Below are positions 1-5,943 of a stretch of 6,535 nt of DNA, piece by piece (within the stretch, counting starts at the first letter, position 1; each line of letters starts with the position of its first letter). Source of the DNA: Planctomycetota bacterium. GTDB taxonomy: Bacteria > Planctomycetota > UBA1135. The notes below the pieces were generated by a model that was given only the letters and a program-made list of their open reading frames with translations, was not told the DNA's origin and did no database searches. Location: NCBI GenBank assembly GCA_014382465.1, contig JACNJP010000134.1:1-6535 (forward strand), written 5' to 3'. Made by a program: the position numbers and the translations under genes.

Positions 1-450
1 CATGGCCACGAAAATCCGCGCCAAGGGCGGCAGATCGAACGCACCGAAGCCATAAACAGCAACGGCTGCCGCCCCGCCGAAAGCGAAGGGCAGGCAAAGT
101 TTAAGAAACATGTAGATGGCGATGGCGTCTTTTGTGCGCCAACCGGCCTGGGCCAGTTTAAGAGAAACGTTTGCGGCATGCTGGTTGCGTACCAGATTCA
201 AGCCTGTGGTGATGCGGTTTACGAACCCCAGCGCTGCCTGCCTTCGGTTTTGGTTTTGCTTCGCCGTCAGAAGACTTGAGCGCAATACATCGCGCTGCTG
301 CTTCAGGTTTTTGGCGCGATCATTCATGGGGTTGCGGGCGAGGGCCGCGCTCCAGACGACGCCGATAACCGCCACCGCCGCCAGACCTGCAAGAACCGTG
401 ATAACGGTTTCGGGTTTGGCCAGTTCCGAAAGAAGTTGGGTCGGGCTCAT
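1..450 (-). CDS. tadC: TadC, Tad/Flp pilus inner-membrane platform protein (N-terminal 150 codons, runs off left edge)
   Basis: This is the start of a TadC-type protein of the type II secretion F family, which pairs with TadB as the inner-membrane platform for Flp pilus assembly. The frame opens at ATG 450-448 and stays open for 150 codons to base 1, so the C-terminal half, with most of the T2SSF domain, is missing. A hydrophobic segment lies at about residues 15-37 (VITVLAGLAAVAVIGVVW), followed by a charged linker rich in K, Q and R. Next comes the TadC-like stretch LKLAQAGWRTKDAIAIYMFL at about 99-118, and a second membrane segment starts near 114. The start is well supported: GGTGAGG at 459-465 sits 8 bases upstream, and the ATG overlaps the tadB stop as ATGA. 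Order after tadB and this overlap make TadC much more likely than a generic GspF protein. Family assignment is from recognition, not a search. Confidence 0.85.
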   Translation of the reverse strand, partial: MSPTQLLSELAKPETVITVLAGLAAVAVIGVVWSAALARNPMNDRAKNLKQQRDVLRSSLLTAKQNQNRRQAALGFVNRITTGLNLVRNQHAANVSLKLAQAGWRTKDAIAIYMFLKLCLPFAFGGAAAVAVYGFGAFDLPPLARIFVAM

Positions 451-1448
451 ATCTCGAACCTCACCATTTTGCGCATCACGGCAATGCCCATGCTCATGGT
501 AGACAGCCCGCCGATCAACAGGACCCGGCCGCGTGGATCGGTGAACAACTCGGTTTCATAACCGGGGTTAAGCAGATAGATGATGCCGAACATGATGAAC
601 GGCAGCGATCCCAGTATGTAGGCGCTGGCCCGCGCTTCAGACGACATGGCCTTGATCTTCAATTTTATCTGGCGGCGGCGGCGCAGGATATCGGACAGGT
701 TGGCCAGCGTTTCGGCCAGATTGCCGCCGGTTTCGCGCTGCACCGCCAGACTGATGACGAAGAACTTGAAGTCCGGCGTATCCAGGCGTTCAGCCGCTTC
801 CCAAAGGGCTTCGTCCAGGGGGCGTCCAAACTGCACGTTATGGGATATTTTGCGAAATTCCGTACCCACGGGATCAGGCAACTCGCTTCCCACCACGGAA
901 ATGGACTCGGTTACCGGAAGTCCCGAGCGTAATCCACGCACCATCAAATCGATGGCTTCAGGGAACAGGCCCGAGAACCTGTCGATCCGCCCCTGCACCA
1001 TGCGTCCGGTAACAAAATGCGGAAGGCCGATGCCCGTCACAACCCCGATGGCGACGCAAAGAATGATGGGTAGACGCGCAACGAAGAAGAGTGTGCCCGC
1101 CACGATCAATACAAGGGCGATATTCAGGGCCACATATGACCCGACGCCGATGCTGCGGCCAGTCTTTGAAAGCCGCTGGCGAAGAATGGCCTGACGCGGA
1201 AGTATCCGTCTGGCGATCTTGTCCAGACCGGGCAAAATGCTACGGGCTTCTTCGCGTTTTACGCTGGATGATGGGCCCGCACCTTCTTTTCTGGCGTGGG
1301 ATCCGCCATTGACGATCCTGGTTTTGATTTCACGGGCGCGTTTGGCGATGGGGCCGCTTGATTGCTTCGATCCGCCGCCCAGAATAAGGGCAAGACAAAC
1401 AAGCGAAATCAGCCCGCCGCCGAAAACAAAAAGGGTGTCGGGGCTCAT
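447..1448 (-). CDS. tadB: TadB, Tad/Flp pilus inner-membrane platform protein
   Basis: TadB is a polytopic inner-membrane protein that, with TadC, forms the platform driven by the CpaF/TadA ATPase to assemble Flp pili. The product is 333 residues, close to the usual size. One membrane segment lies at about residues 4-25, two more at about 102-145, then a cytoplasmic T2SSF domain at about 160-275 and two C-terminal membrane segments at about 275-293 and 308-327. Family signatures are FPEAIDLMVRGLRSGLPV (about 162-179) and QRETGGNLAETLANLSDILR (237-256). I chose ATG 1448-1446 rather than an in-frame start nine codons upstream because it overlaps the preceding cpaF stop as ATGA and has GGGGA at 1456-1460 with a 7-base spacer. 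The gene ends in another ATGA overlap with tadC, so the two are translationally coupled. Base composition is lower in GC than anything right of about 1690. Confidence 0.93.
   Translation of the reverse strand: MSPDTLFVFGGGLISLVCLALILGGGSKQSSGPIAKRAREIKTRIVNGGSHARKEGAGPSSSVKREEARSILPGLDKIARRILPRQAILRQRLSKTGRSIGVGSYVALNIALVLIVAGTLFFVARLPIILCVAIGVVTGIGLPHFVTGRMVQGRIDRFSGLFPEAIDLMVRGLRSGLPVTESISVVGSELPDPVGTEFRKISHNVQFGRPLDEALWEAAERLDTPDFKFFVISLAVQRETGGNLAETLANLSDILRRRRQIKLKIKAMSSEARASAYILGSLPFIMFGIIYLLNPGYETELFTDPRGRVLLIGGLSTMSMGIAVMRKMVRFEI
459..465 (-). promoter_or_regulatory. Ribosome-binding site of tadC
   Basis: GGTGAGG read on the minus strand, 8 bases before the tadC ATG at 450 and inside the 3' end of tadB. 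It fixes the tadC start and shows that this side of the window uses conventional Shine-Dalgarno initiation. The fucosidase and FG-GAP genes on the right side have no comparable site. Confidence 0.7.
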
Positions 1449-1669
1449 TGGCCGGTCCCCGCACCTGACGAGCACGCTTCCATCAGGGCGCGTTCAAGGC
1501 CAAAGTACTGCGCGCGCGGCAGGAAATGAGGACGCATGCCCGAAGGCTGAAATGCGCCAAACAGCTTGCCGTCGGCGTCTTCCCCTTCGTACTGGAAGGT
1601 GAACAGATCCTGCATGGTGACGACCTCGCCCTCCATGCCGATGACTTCGGAAATATGGGTAATGCGGCG
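1445..1669 (-). pseudogene. cpaF: C-terminal 74 codons of a CpaF/TadA-type secretion ATPase, 5' part absent
   Basis: The last 74 residues of the long frame 1445-3262 are not fucosidase sequence. They match the known end of the CpaF/TadA pilus ATPase: RRITHISEVIGMEGEVVTMQ, then DLF, then EDADGKLFG, SGMRPHFLPRAQYFGLE and a short tail. CpaF proteins are usually about 450-500 residues with Walker A and B motifs well upstream, so about 85 percent of the gene, including all ATPase motifs, is missing here. Identity is supported independently by position: the stop TGA (1447-1445) overlaps the tadB start as ATGA, and cpaF-tadB-tadC is the standard Tad order. Composition matches the tad side rather than the fucosidase side. 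The upstream boundary near 1669 is estimated from the first CpaF-like residues (R532-R533 of the fused frame) and may be off by several codons. Confidence 0.88.
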
Positions 1670-3262
1670 CACGACCACCCCGCTGACGGCCTCGCCCTGG
1701 TGGAAGCTGCGGGCCTTCACGGTCGTGGTGCCGGTGAGGACCAGCGGCGCGGAGTAGCGCGGTGACGCCGCCCCCGGGTCGCGGCCGTTGGTGGTGTAGC
1801 GGATCTCCAGGTCCTCGGAAGGCACCTCGAGCCGCACCCGCAGCTCATGGACGAGCTGGTCGGAGCCGGCGAGGATGACCGGCGGCTGGTAGACCACCGG
1901 CGCGCCCTCGACCGTCAGCTCGATGACGCTGGCGTGCGGGCTCGGCGCCGCCTCGGGCAGCATCCGTACCACCAGGTCGCCGCCTTGCCGCTCGACCACC
2001 AGGCCGCGCCCGGGGTCCGCCAGCAGCCGCGCGCCGACCGGCTGGTTGCCCAGCCCCGGCACCACCAGGTGCCCGTCGGCCGGCCAGTCGAACACCTGAA
2101 GGTATATCCGCGTGCTGCGCCGCCCCGGCTTCACCGTGCAGCGGCCCCACGGCAGCTCGGCGAAGGGGCTGGCGCTGGTGCCGTGGATCGACCCGCCGTT
2201 GACGTCCATCCAGGCGCCGATCTCGCGCAGCCGCTCCAGGCTCTCGTCGGGGAAGGTCCCGCGCGCCGTCGGCCCGATGTTGAGCAGGAAGTTGCCGCCC
2301 TTCGAGGCGATGTCGCACAGCTTGCGCACCAGGTCGGTGGCCGACTTGTAGTCGTGGTCGCGCTCGTTGTAGCCCCAGTGGCGGTTCATGGTCATGCAGG
2401 TCTCCCAGTCGACCCCCGGCAGCCCGGTCGGCGGGATCTCCTGCTCCGGCGTGCCGAAGTCGCCGGCGTAGCCGGGCCCGGTGCTCATGCCGGCCATGCC
2501 GCCGCGGCCGACGTCGACCCGGTTGTTGACGATGACCTCCGGCTGCAGCTCGCGGCACAGGTCGTAGAGCGCCTGGCCGTAGTCGTGGTTCCAGGTCGCC
2601 TCCCACTCGCCGTCGAACCACATCACGCCGATCGGGCCGTAGTTGGTCAGCAGCTCGGTCACCTGCGCCCGCAGGTACTCGACGTAGCGGTCCAGGTCGG
2701 CGCCCTCGGCGCTGCGCGTGCCCTGCTCCCAGCCGCGCCGCGGCAGGTAGTCCGGGTGGTGCCAGTCCATGATCGAGTGGTACCAGCACATCCTCAGCCC
2801 GTGGCGCGCGCAGGCCGCCGCCAGCTCCTGCATGACGTCGCGCTGGAACGGCGTCGCCATGACGTCGTAGTCGCTCACCTTCGAATCGAACAGCGCGAAG
2901 CCGTCGTGGTGCTTCGAGGTGATGACGATGTACTTCATGCCCGCGGCCTTGGCCGCCAGCACCCAGGCGTCGGCGTCGAACTCCACCGGGTTGAACTGCT
3001 CGAGGAAGCCCTCGTAGGTCTCGACCGGGATGTGGGCGCTGTTCTGGATCCACTCGGCGTAGTCGGTGCCTTGGCCCCACTTCCCGGCCGGCACCGCGTA
3101 GAGCCCCCAGTGCAGAAACAGGCCGAAGCGCGCCTCGCGCCACCAGTCGAGCCGGGAGCCGGCGTCCGCGGCGCTGACGGCCGCCGACTCCGAGTGCCCC
3201 GGCGCTCCGCAGGAGGCAAGGGTTCCGAGCAGCGAGAGGAGGAGCGGCAGGATCAGGCGCAT
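1445..3262 (-). CDS. GH29 alpha-L-fucosidase lipoprotein, C-terminus joined in frame to a CpaF tail
   Basis: The frame codes for 605 residues, about 530 of them fucosidase. GH29 enzymes release terminal L-fucose from glycans by a retaining mechanism. An N-terminal lipoprotein signal ends in the lipobox LASC with Cys18, so the enzyme should be membrane-anchored outside the cytoplasm. The catalytic barrel covers about residues 38-360, with RFGLFLHWG (45-53), SKHHDGF (116-122), the nucleophile motif WFDG (Asp217) and GGNFLLNIGP (322-331). The acid/base Glu may be in TPEQE (271-275), an inference. A beta-rich domain follows to about 455, then a chitobiase/hexosaminidase C-terminal-like domain (about 460-531: EIRYTTNG, TTTVKARSF). 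From about residue 532 the sequence is CpaF C-terminus, so the natural fucosidase stop is not present. ATG 3262-3260 is chosen because it gives the lipoprotein signal directly; no good Shine-Dalgarno precedes it. The FG-GAP gene ends 39 bases upstream. Confidence 0.9.
   Translation of the reverse strand: MRLILPLLLSLLGTLASCGAPGHSESAAVSAADAGSRLDWWREARFGLFLHWGLYAVPAGKWGQGTDYAEWIQNSAHIPVETYEGFLEQFNPVEFDADAWVLAAKAAGMKYIVITSKHHDGFALFDSKVSDYDVMATPFQRDVMQELAAACARHGLRMCWYHSIMDWHHPDYLPRRGWEQGTRSAEGADLDRYVEYLRAQVTELLTNYGPIGVMWFDGEWEATWNHDYGQALYDLCRELQPEVIVNNRVDVGRGGMAGMSTGPGYAGDFGTPEQEIPPTGLPGVDWETCMTMNRHWGYNERDHDYKSATDLVRKLCDIASKGGNFLLNIGPTARGTFPDESLERLREIGAWMDVNGGSIHGTSASPFAELPWGRCTVKPGRRSTRIYLQVFDWPADGHLVVPGLGNQPVGARLLADPGRGLVVERQGGDLVVRMLPEAAPSPHASVIELTVEGAPVVYQPPVILAGSDQLVHELRVRLEVPSEDLEIRYTTNGRDPGAASPRYSAPLVLTGTTTVKARSFHQGEAVSGVVVRRITHISEVIGMEGEVVTMQDLFTFQYEGEDADGKLFGAFQPSGMRPHFLPRAQYFGLERALMEACSSGAGTGQ
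1655..1690. other. Junction between moderate-GC tad DNA and GC-rich DNA
   Basis: Protein identity switches here from chitobiase-like domain (ending around SGVV, residues 527-530 of the fused frame) to CpaF (beginning around RRITHISE, residue 532). Base composition changes in the same region. By direct count, bases 541-600 have 27 G or C in 60, 1681-1740 have 43, and 2461-2520 have 49. No inverted repeat, target-site duplication, tRNA or recombinase gene is seen at the join. The stretch GTGGTCGTGCGCCGC spanning the join would be plausible coding sequence in either gene, so a short shared sequence could have bridged two genomes. Exact breakpoint is uncertain by about 15 bases each way. Confidence 0.8.
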
Positions 3263-3273
3263 GGCGCCCGCAT
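3253..3273 (-). other. Possible six-codon upstream ORF overlapping the fucosidase start
   Basis: ATG at 3273-3271 opens a tiny frame coding MRAPCA that ends at TGA 3255-3253, just inside the fucosidase gene in a different frame. It has the better ribosome-binding site: AGAGGGG at 3279-3285, 5 bases before its ATG, while the fucosidase ATG at 3262 has no clear site at proper spacing. Ribosomes ending at this stop could restart on the fucosidase ATG a few bases back. This is an arrangement seen in sequence; its function is inference and chance is quite possible. Confidence 0.25.
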
Positions 3274-3301
3274 GCTAGCCCCTCTGGCCGAGGCCGCGCG
3301 G

Positions 3302-5086
3302 CTACGGATCGATGCCGAGCGTGACCGCCACCGACGACAGCCGGCCGGTCGCCGGCGGCTGGAAGCTCACCGCGGCGAGGTAGACCGTCCGGCCGATGTA
3401 GGGCGTGGCGAAGCCGGCCGGCAGGACCAGGCTGGAGCTGGCGTCGCCGGCGAAGTTGAGCACGCCGTAGGGGTTGCCGAAGACCGCCGGCGGGTTGGCG
3501 CCGGCCAGCCGGTTCAGCAGGGAGTCCTGGGTCAGCGGGATATCGATTCCGCCCAGGACGGTCGGACCGGTCCCGTTCAGGGACGCGAGCAGGGCGTAGC
3601 TGAAGCCGGCCTCGGTGTCGGGGAAGTCGATGGCGTAGACGACGGTGCCGCCGGCGGCGGCGCTGACGCGGTCGGCGGAGGCGAAGATGCCCGGGAAGTA
3701 GCCCAGCACCTCGACCAGGCCGGCGTCGCCGCGGCCGCCCGGGTCGGCGCGCGAAGAGCCGATCAGCACCTCGCCGAGGCCGTCGCCGTCCTGGTCGCCG
3801 CCGCCGGCCACGGCGCTGCCGTACTGGTTCCCGGCGGCGGTCCCGGAGGCCTGGTGCAGCAGGCTGCCGTCGGCGCCGGAGTAGACCCGGGCGATGCCGG
3901 CGTCGCCCATCGAGGCGACCGTGTAGCCGTCGGCCCCGACCGCCAGGTCGGGCACCCCGTCGCCGTTGGTGTCCCCCGCGCCGGCCACGGCGGCGCCGAG
4001 GAAGGCGTTGGTCAGGTCGCCGTCGAAGCGGAACAACTCGAGCTGGGTGGCCCCGGAGTAGACGTAGGCAGAGCCGGCCTTGTGGAGGCCCCCCGGGGAG
4101 GCGCTCTCGGCGCCGATGATCAGGTCGGGCACGCCGTCGGCGTCGATGTCGCCGGCGGCGCCGACCGAGATGCCGAACCAGTCGTCGGCGAGGGCGCCGT
4201 CGAGGCGGAAGAGCTGGCCGCCGGTGGCGCCGGAGTAGACGTAGGCGGACCCGGCGCTGAAGGCGCCGCCGGGATCGGCGTTGTGGGCCCCGACCATGAG
4301 GTCGTCGCGGCCGTCGCCGTCGATGTCGCCGACGCCGGCGACCGCGCCGGCGAAGGTGTCGCCGAGGTTGACGCCGTCGAAGCGGTGGAGCTGGGCGCCG
4401 GTGGCGCCCGAGTAGACGTAGGCGGAGCCGGCCAGCGAGACGCCGCCCGGATCGGCCCACCAGGCGCCGACGATGAAGTCGGGCGTGCCGTCGGCGTCGG
4501 CGTCGCCGGCCCCGGCGACCGACTTGCCGAACTGGTCGGAGGCGGCGCCGCCGTCGAAGCGGAACAGCAGAGCGCCGGTGGCGCCCGAGATGACCACCGC
4601 GGAGCCTGCGTTGGCGAGGCCGTTTGGGTCGGCCTCCGGCGCCCCGGCGATGAAGTCGGGGACGCCGTCGGCGTCGACGTCCCCGACGCCCGCCACCGAG
4701 CTCCCCAGGCGGTCGCCGTTGCCGGTCCCGTTGAGGGTCAGGAGCAGGCCGCCGTCGAGACCGGAGTAGACCCTGACCTGGCCAGCGTTGGCCCGCCCGT
4801 TGGGGTCGGCGTCCGGGGCGCCGACCACGAAGTCGGCGTAGCCGTCGGCGTCGACGTCGCCGATCCCGGCCACCGATTGGCCGAAGTGGTCGCCGGAGCT
4901 GACGCCCTCGAGGGCGCGGCACACGCCCCAGGTCCCTCCGACGGTCTGGCCGAAGGCAGGTGCGAGCAACAGCGCGAAGGCGGACAGCCCTGGTACCAGC
5001 CGGGCGGATTGGTGCGGCTTCAACAGATACGGGGGGCGAGGGGCAGGGCGGACCGAGGAACGGGACCGCCGAATCCACCATATCAC
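3302..5086 (-). CDS. Exported seven-bladed FG-GAP (integrin-alpha-like) repeat protein
   Basis: The 594-residue product has an N-terminal signal (hydrophobic core about residues 31-45, likely cut after APAFG at 42-46) and seven FG-GAP repeats from residue 66 to about 478. A unique C-terminal domain covers about 470-594. Each repeat carries a calcium-binding loop of the DxDxDGxxD type, such as DVDADGYAD, DIDGDGRDD and DTNGDGVPD; the seventh, DQDGDGLGE, has Glu in the last position. Seven such repeats are what a closed integrin-alpha-type beta-propeller has, so a calcium-stabilised surface or secreted propeller is expected; its ligand is unknown. The C-terminal domain (AAAGGTVVYAIDF, then LNGTGPT, then AAVSFQPPATGRL) resembles tails I associate with Planctomycetota secreted proteins. 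The start is uncertain: GTG 5086-5084 gives an Arg-rich leader, while TTG 5023-5021 gives a more typical signal peptide beginning KPHQSARLVPG. Neither has a clear ribosome-binding site. Confidence 0.87.
   Translation of the reverse strand: MIWWIRRSRSSVRPAPRPPYLLKPHQSARLVPGLSAFALLLAPAFGQTVGGTWGVCRALEGVSSGDHFGQSVAGIGDVDADGYADFVVGAPDADPNGRANAGQVRVYSGLDGGLLLTLNGTGNGDRLGSSVAGVGDVDADGVPDFIAGAPEADPNGLANAGSAVVISGATGALLFRFDGGAASDQFGKSVAGAGDADADGTPDFIVGAWWADPGGVSLAGSAYVYSGATGAQLHRFDGVNLGDTFAGAVAGVGDIDGDGRDDLMVGAHNADPGGAFSAGSAYVYSGATGGQLFRLDGALADDWFGISVGAAGDIDADGVPDLIIGAESASPGGLHKAGSAYVYSGATQLELFRFDGDLTNAFLGAAVAGAGDTNGDGVPDLAVGADGYTVASMGDAGIARVYSGADGSLLHQASGTAAGNQYGSAVAGGGDQDGDGLGEVLIGSSRADPGGRGDAGLVEVLGYFPGIFASADRVSAAAGGTVVYAIDFPDTEAGFSYALLASLNGTGPTVLGGIDIPLTQDSLLNRLAGANPPAVFGNPYGVLNFAGDASSSLVLPAGFATPYIGRTVYLAAVSFQPPATGRLSSVAVTLGIDP
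3653..4891 (-). repeat. Seven tandem 177-bp coding repeats (FG-GAP blades)
   Basis: Equivalent residues of the seven blades fall at 66, 125, 184, 243, 302, 361 and 420 of the FG-GAP protein, exactly 59 residues apart each time, so the DNA period is 177 bases with no length change. At DNA level the tract AGTAGACGTAGGC on the plus strand begins at 4057, 4234 and 4411, confirming the 177-base step. Blades 3, 4 and 5 are most alike (AGSAYVYSGAT shared), while 1, 6 and 7 diverge more, suggesting later duplication in the middle. Confidence 0.9.
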
Positions 5087-5167
5087 CAGCCTGCGGGAGG
5101 AACCGATTTTCTGAACTCGCCAGGCGCCGCAAGGCGAAGGAATCCGGTTGCGGGCCTGCCCGGGAAG
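5087..5167 (-). other. Intergenic stretch between larB and the FG-GAP gene
   Basis: This 81-base gap is the longest non-coding stretch in the window and the most likely place for a promoter of the FG-GAP and fucosidase genes. It holds an interrupted inverted repeat, AACCGATT at 5101-5108 against AATCCGGTT at 5141-5149 (eight pairs with one bulge). A short GC palindrome, CGGGCCTGCCCG, lies at 5151-5162 just after the larB stop. Neither is followed by a T-run on the minus strand. I cannot point to convincing -35 and -10 boxes. Confidence 0.3.
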
Positions 5168-5929
5168 CTACGAGGCGCCGCGGGCGGCGATCGCGATCCG
5201 GCCCGCGACCATCCCGGCGCCGAACCCGTTGTCGATATTCACCACGGCGACTCCGGGAGCGCAGGAGTTCAACATGCCGAGCAGGGCGCTGACCCCGCCG
5301 AAGTGGGCGCCGTAGCCGACGCTGGTGGGGACCGCCACCACCGGCGCCCGGACCAGGCCGCCGACGACGCTCGGCAGGGCCCCTTCCATGCCGGCGCAGA
5401 CCACCAGGGCGTCGGCCCGCCGCAGTCCTTCGAGGGCGCCGAGCAGGCGGTGCAGCCCGGCGACCCCGACGTCCTCGTAGCGGCTGACCCTGACGTCCAT
5501 CATCTCCAGGGTGCGCGCCGCCTCGGCCGCCACCGGCAGGTCGCTGGTGCCGGCGGCCACCACCGCCACCTCTCCCCGGGCGGCGCCGGGCGGTCCCTCG
5601 CGCCAGGAGATGGTGCGGGCGACCGGGTCGAAGGCGGCCTCGGCGAGCACCGCGAGGACGGCGGCGGCGTGCGCCTCGGTCGCCCGCGTGATCAGCAGCC
5701 GGTCATGGGCGCCGGCCAGCCGCGCCGCGGCCTCGGCCACCTGCTCGGGAGTCTTGCCGGCGGCGTAGACCGCCTCCGGGAAGCCGGTGCGCAGCTCGCG
5801 GTGGGTGTCCAGCAGCAGCGCCTCGCCCTCGGCCAGCGGCAGGGTCGCCAGGACCTCGGCGGCGGCCGCGGGGTCGAGCGCGCCGGCCCTGACCTTCTCC
5901 AGCAGCTCGATGACTCGCGCGCGGTCCAT
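5168..5929 (-). CDS. larB: LarB, nickel-pincer cofactor biosynthesis carboxylase/hydrolase
   Basis: LarB acts on nicotinic acid adenine dinucleotide: it carboxylates the pyridinium ring and splits the phosphoanhydride, giving the dicarboxylated mononucleotide that LarE and LarC turn into the nickel-pincer nucleotide of lactate racemase and related enzymes. The 253-residue length is normal. The N-terminal part holds the HRELRTGFPEAVYAAGKTPE signature (43-62). The C-terminal PurE-like part has AGTSDLPVA (126-134), CAGMEGALPSVVGGLV (178-193), VPTSVGYGAHFGG (200-212) and LNSCAPGV (220-227). Cys223 in the last matches the family's catalytic cysteine. NIDNGFGAG (231-239) closes the domain. ATG 5929-5927 is chosen over an in-frame start 84 codons upstream because that extension is an Arg-rich out-of-frame reading of tsaD. 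The gene begins 14 bases after the tsaD stop, so the two are probably co-transcribed. No larC, larE or lactate racemase gene is in the window. Confidence 0.93.
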   Translation of the reverse strand: MDRARVIELLEKVRAGALDPAAAAEVLATLPLAEGEALLLDTHRELRTGFPEAVYAAGKTPEQVAEAAARLAGAHDRLLITRATEAHAAAVLAVLAEAAFDPVARTISWREGPPGAARGEVAVVAAGTSDLPVAAEAARTLEMMDVRVSRYEDVGVAGLHRLLGALEGLRRADALVVCAGMEGALPSVVGGLVRAPVVAVPTSVGYGAHFGGVSALLGMLNSCAPGVAVVNIDNGFGAGMVAGRIAIAARGAS

Positions 5930-5943
5930 GGCTTCGATCCAGC

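Noticed and set aside
116..502. Plus-strand frames in the tad region (116-502, 646-1194, 1219-1602)
   Set aside because: They lie antisense to tadC, tadB and the cpaF tail, and their products have no recognisable motif.
1449..1475. A TadB start nine codons upstream
   Set aside because: The ATG at 1448 overlaps the preceding stop as ATGA, has GGGGA at good spacing and gives the usual TadB N-terminus.
1655..1690. A mobile-element insertion or integration site as the cause of the junction
   Set aside because: No terminal inverted repeat, target duplication, tRNA end, transposase or integrase is visible on either side.
1845..5132. A 1095-codon minus-strand frame crossing the FG-GAP and fucosidase genes
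   Set aside because: It is the off-frame reading of both genes, dominated by Arg, Gly, Pro and Ala, and it crosses a real gene boundary. High GC explains the lack of stops.
5151..5162. GC palindrome after larB as a rho-independent terminator
   Set aside because: Realistically only about four pairs can form around a four-base loop, and no T-run follows on the minus strand.
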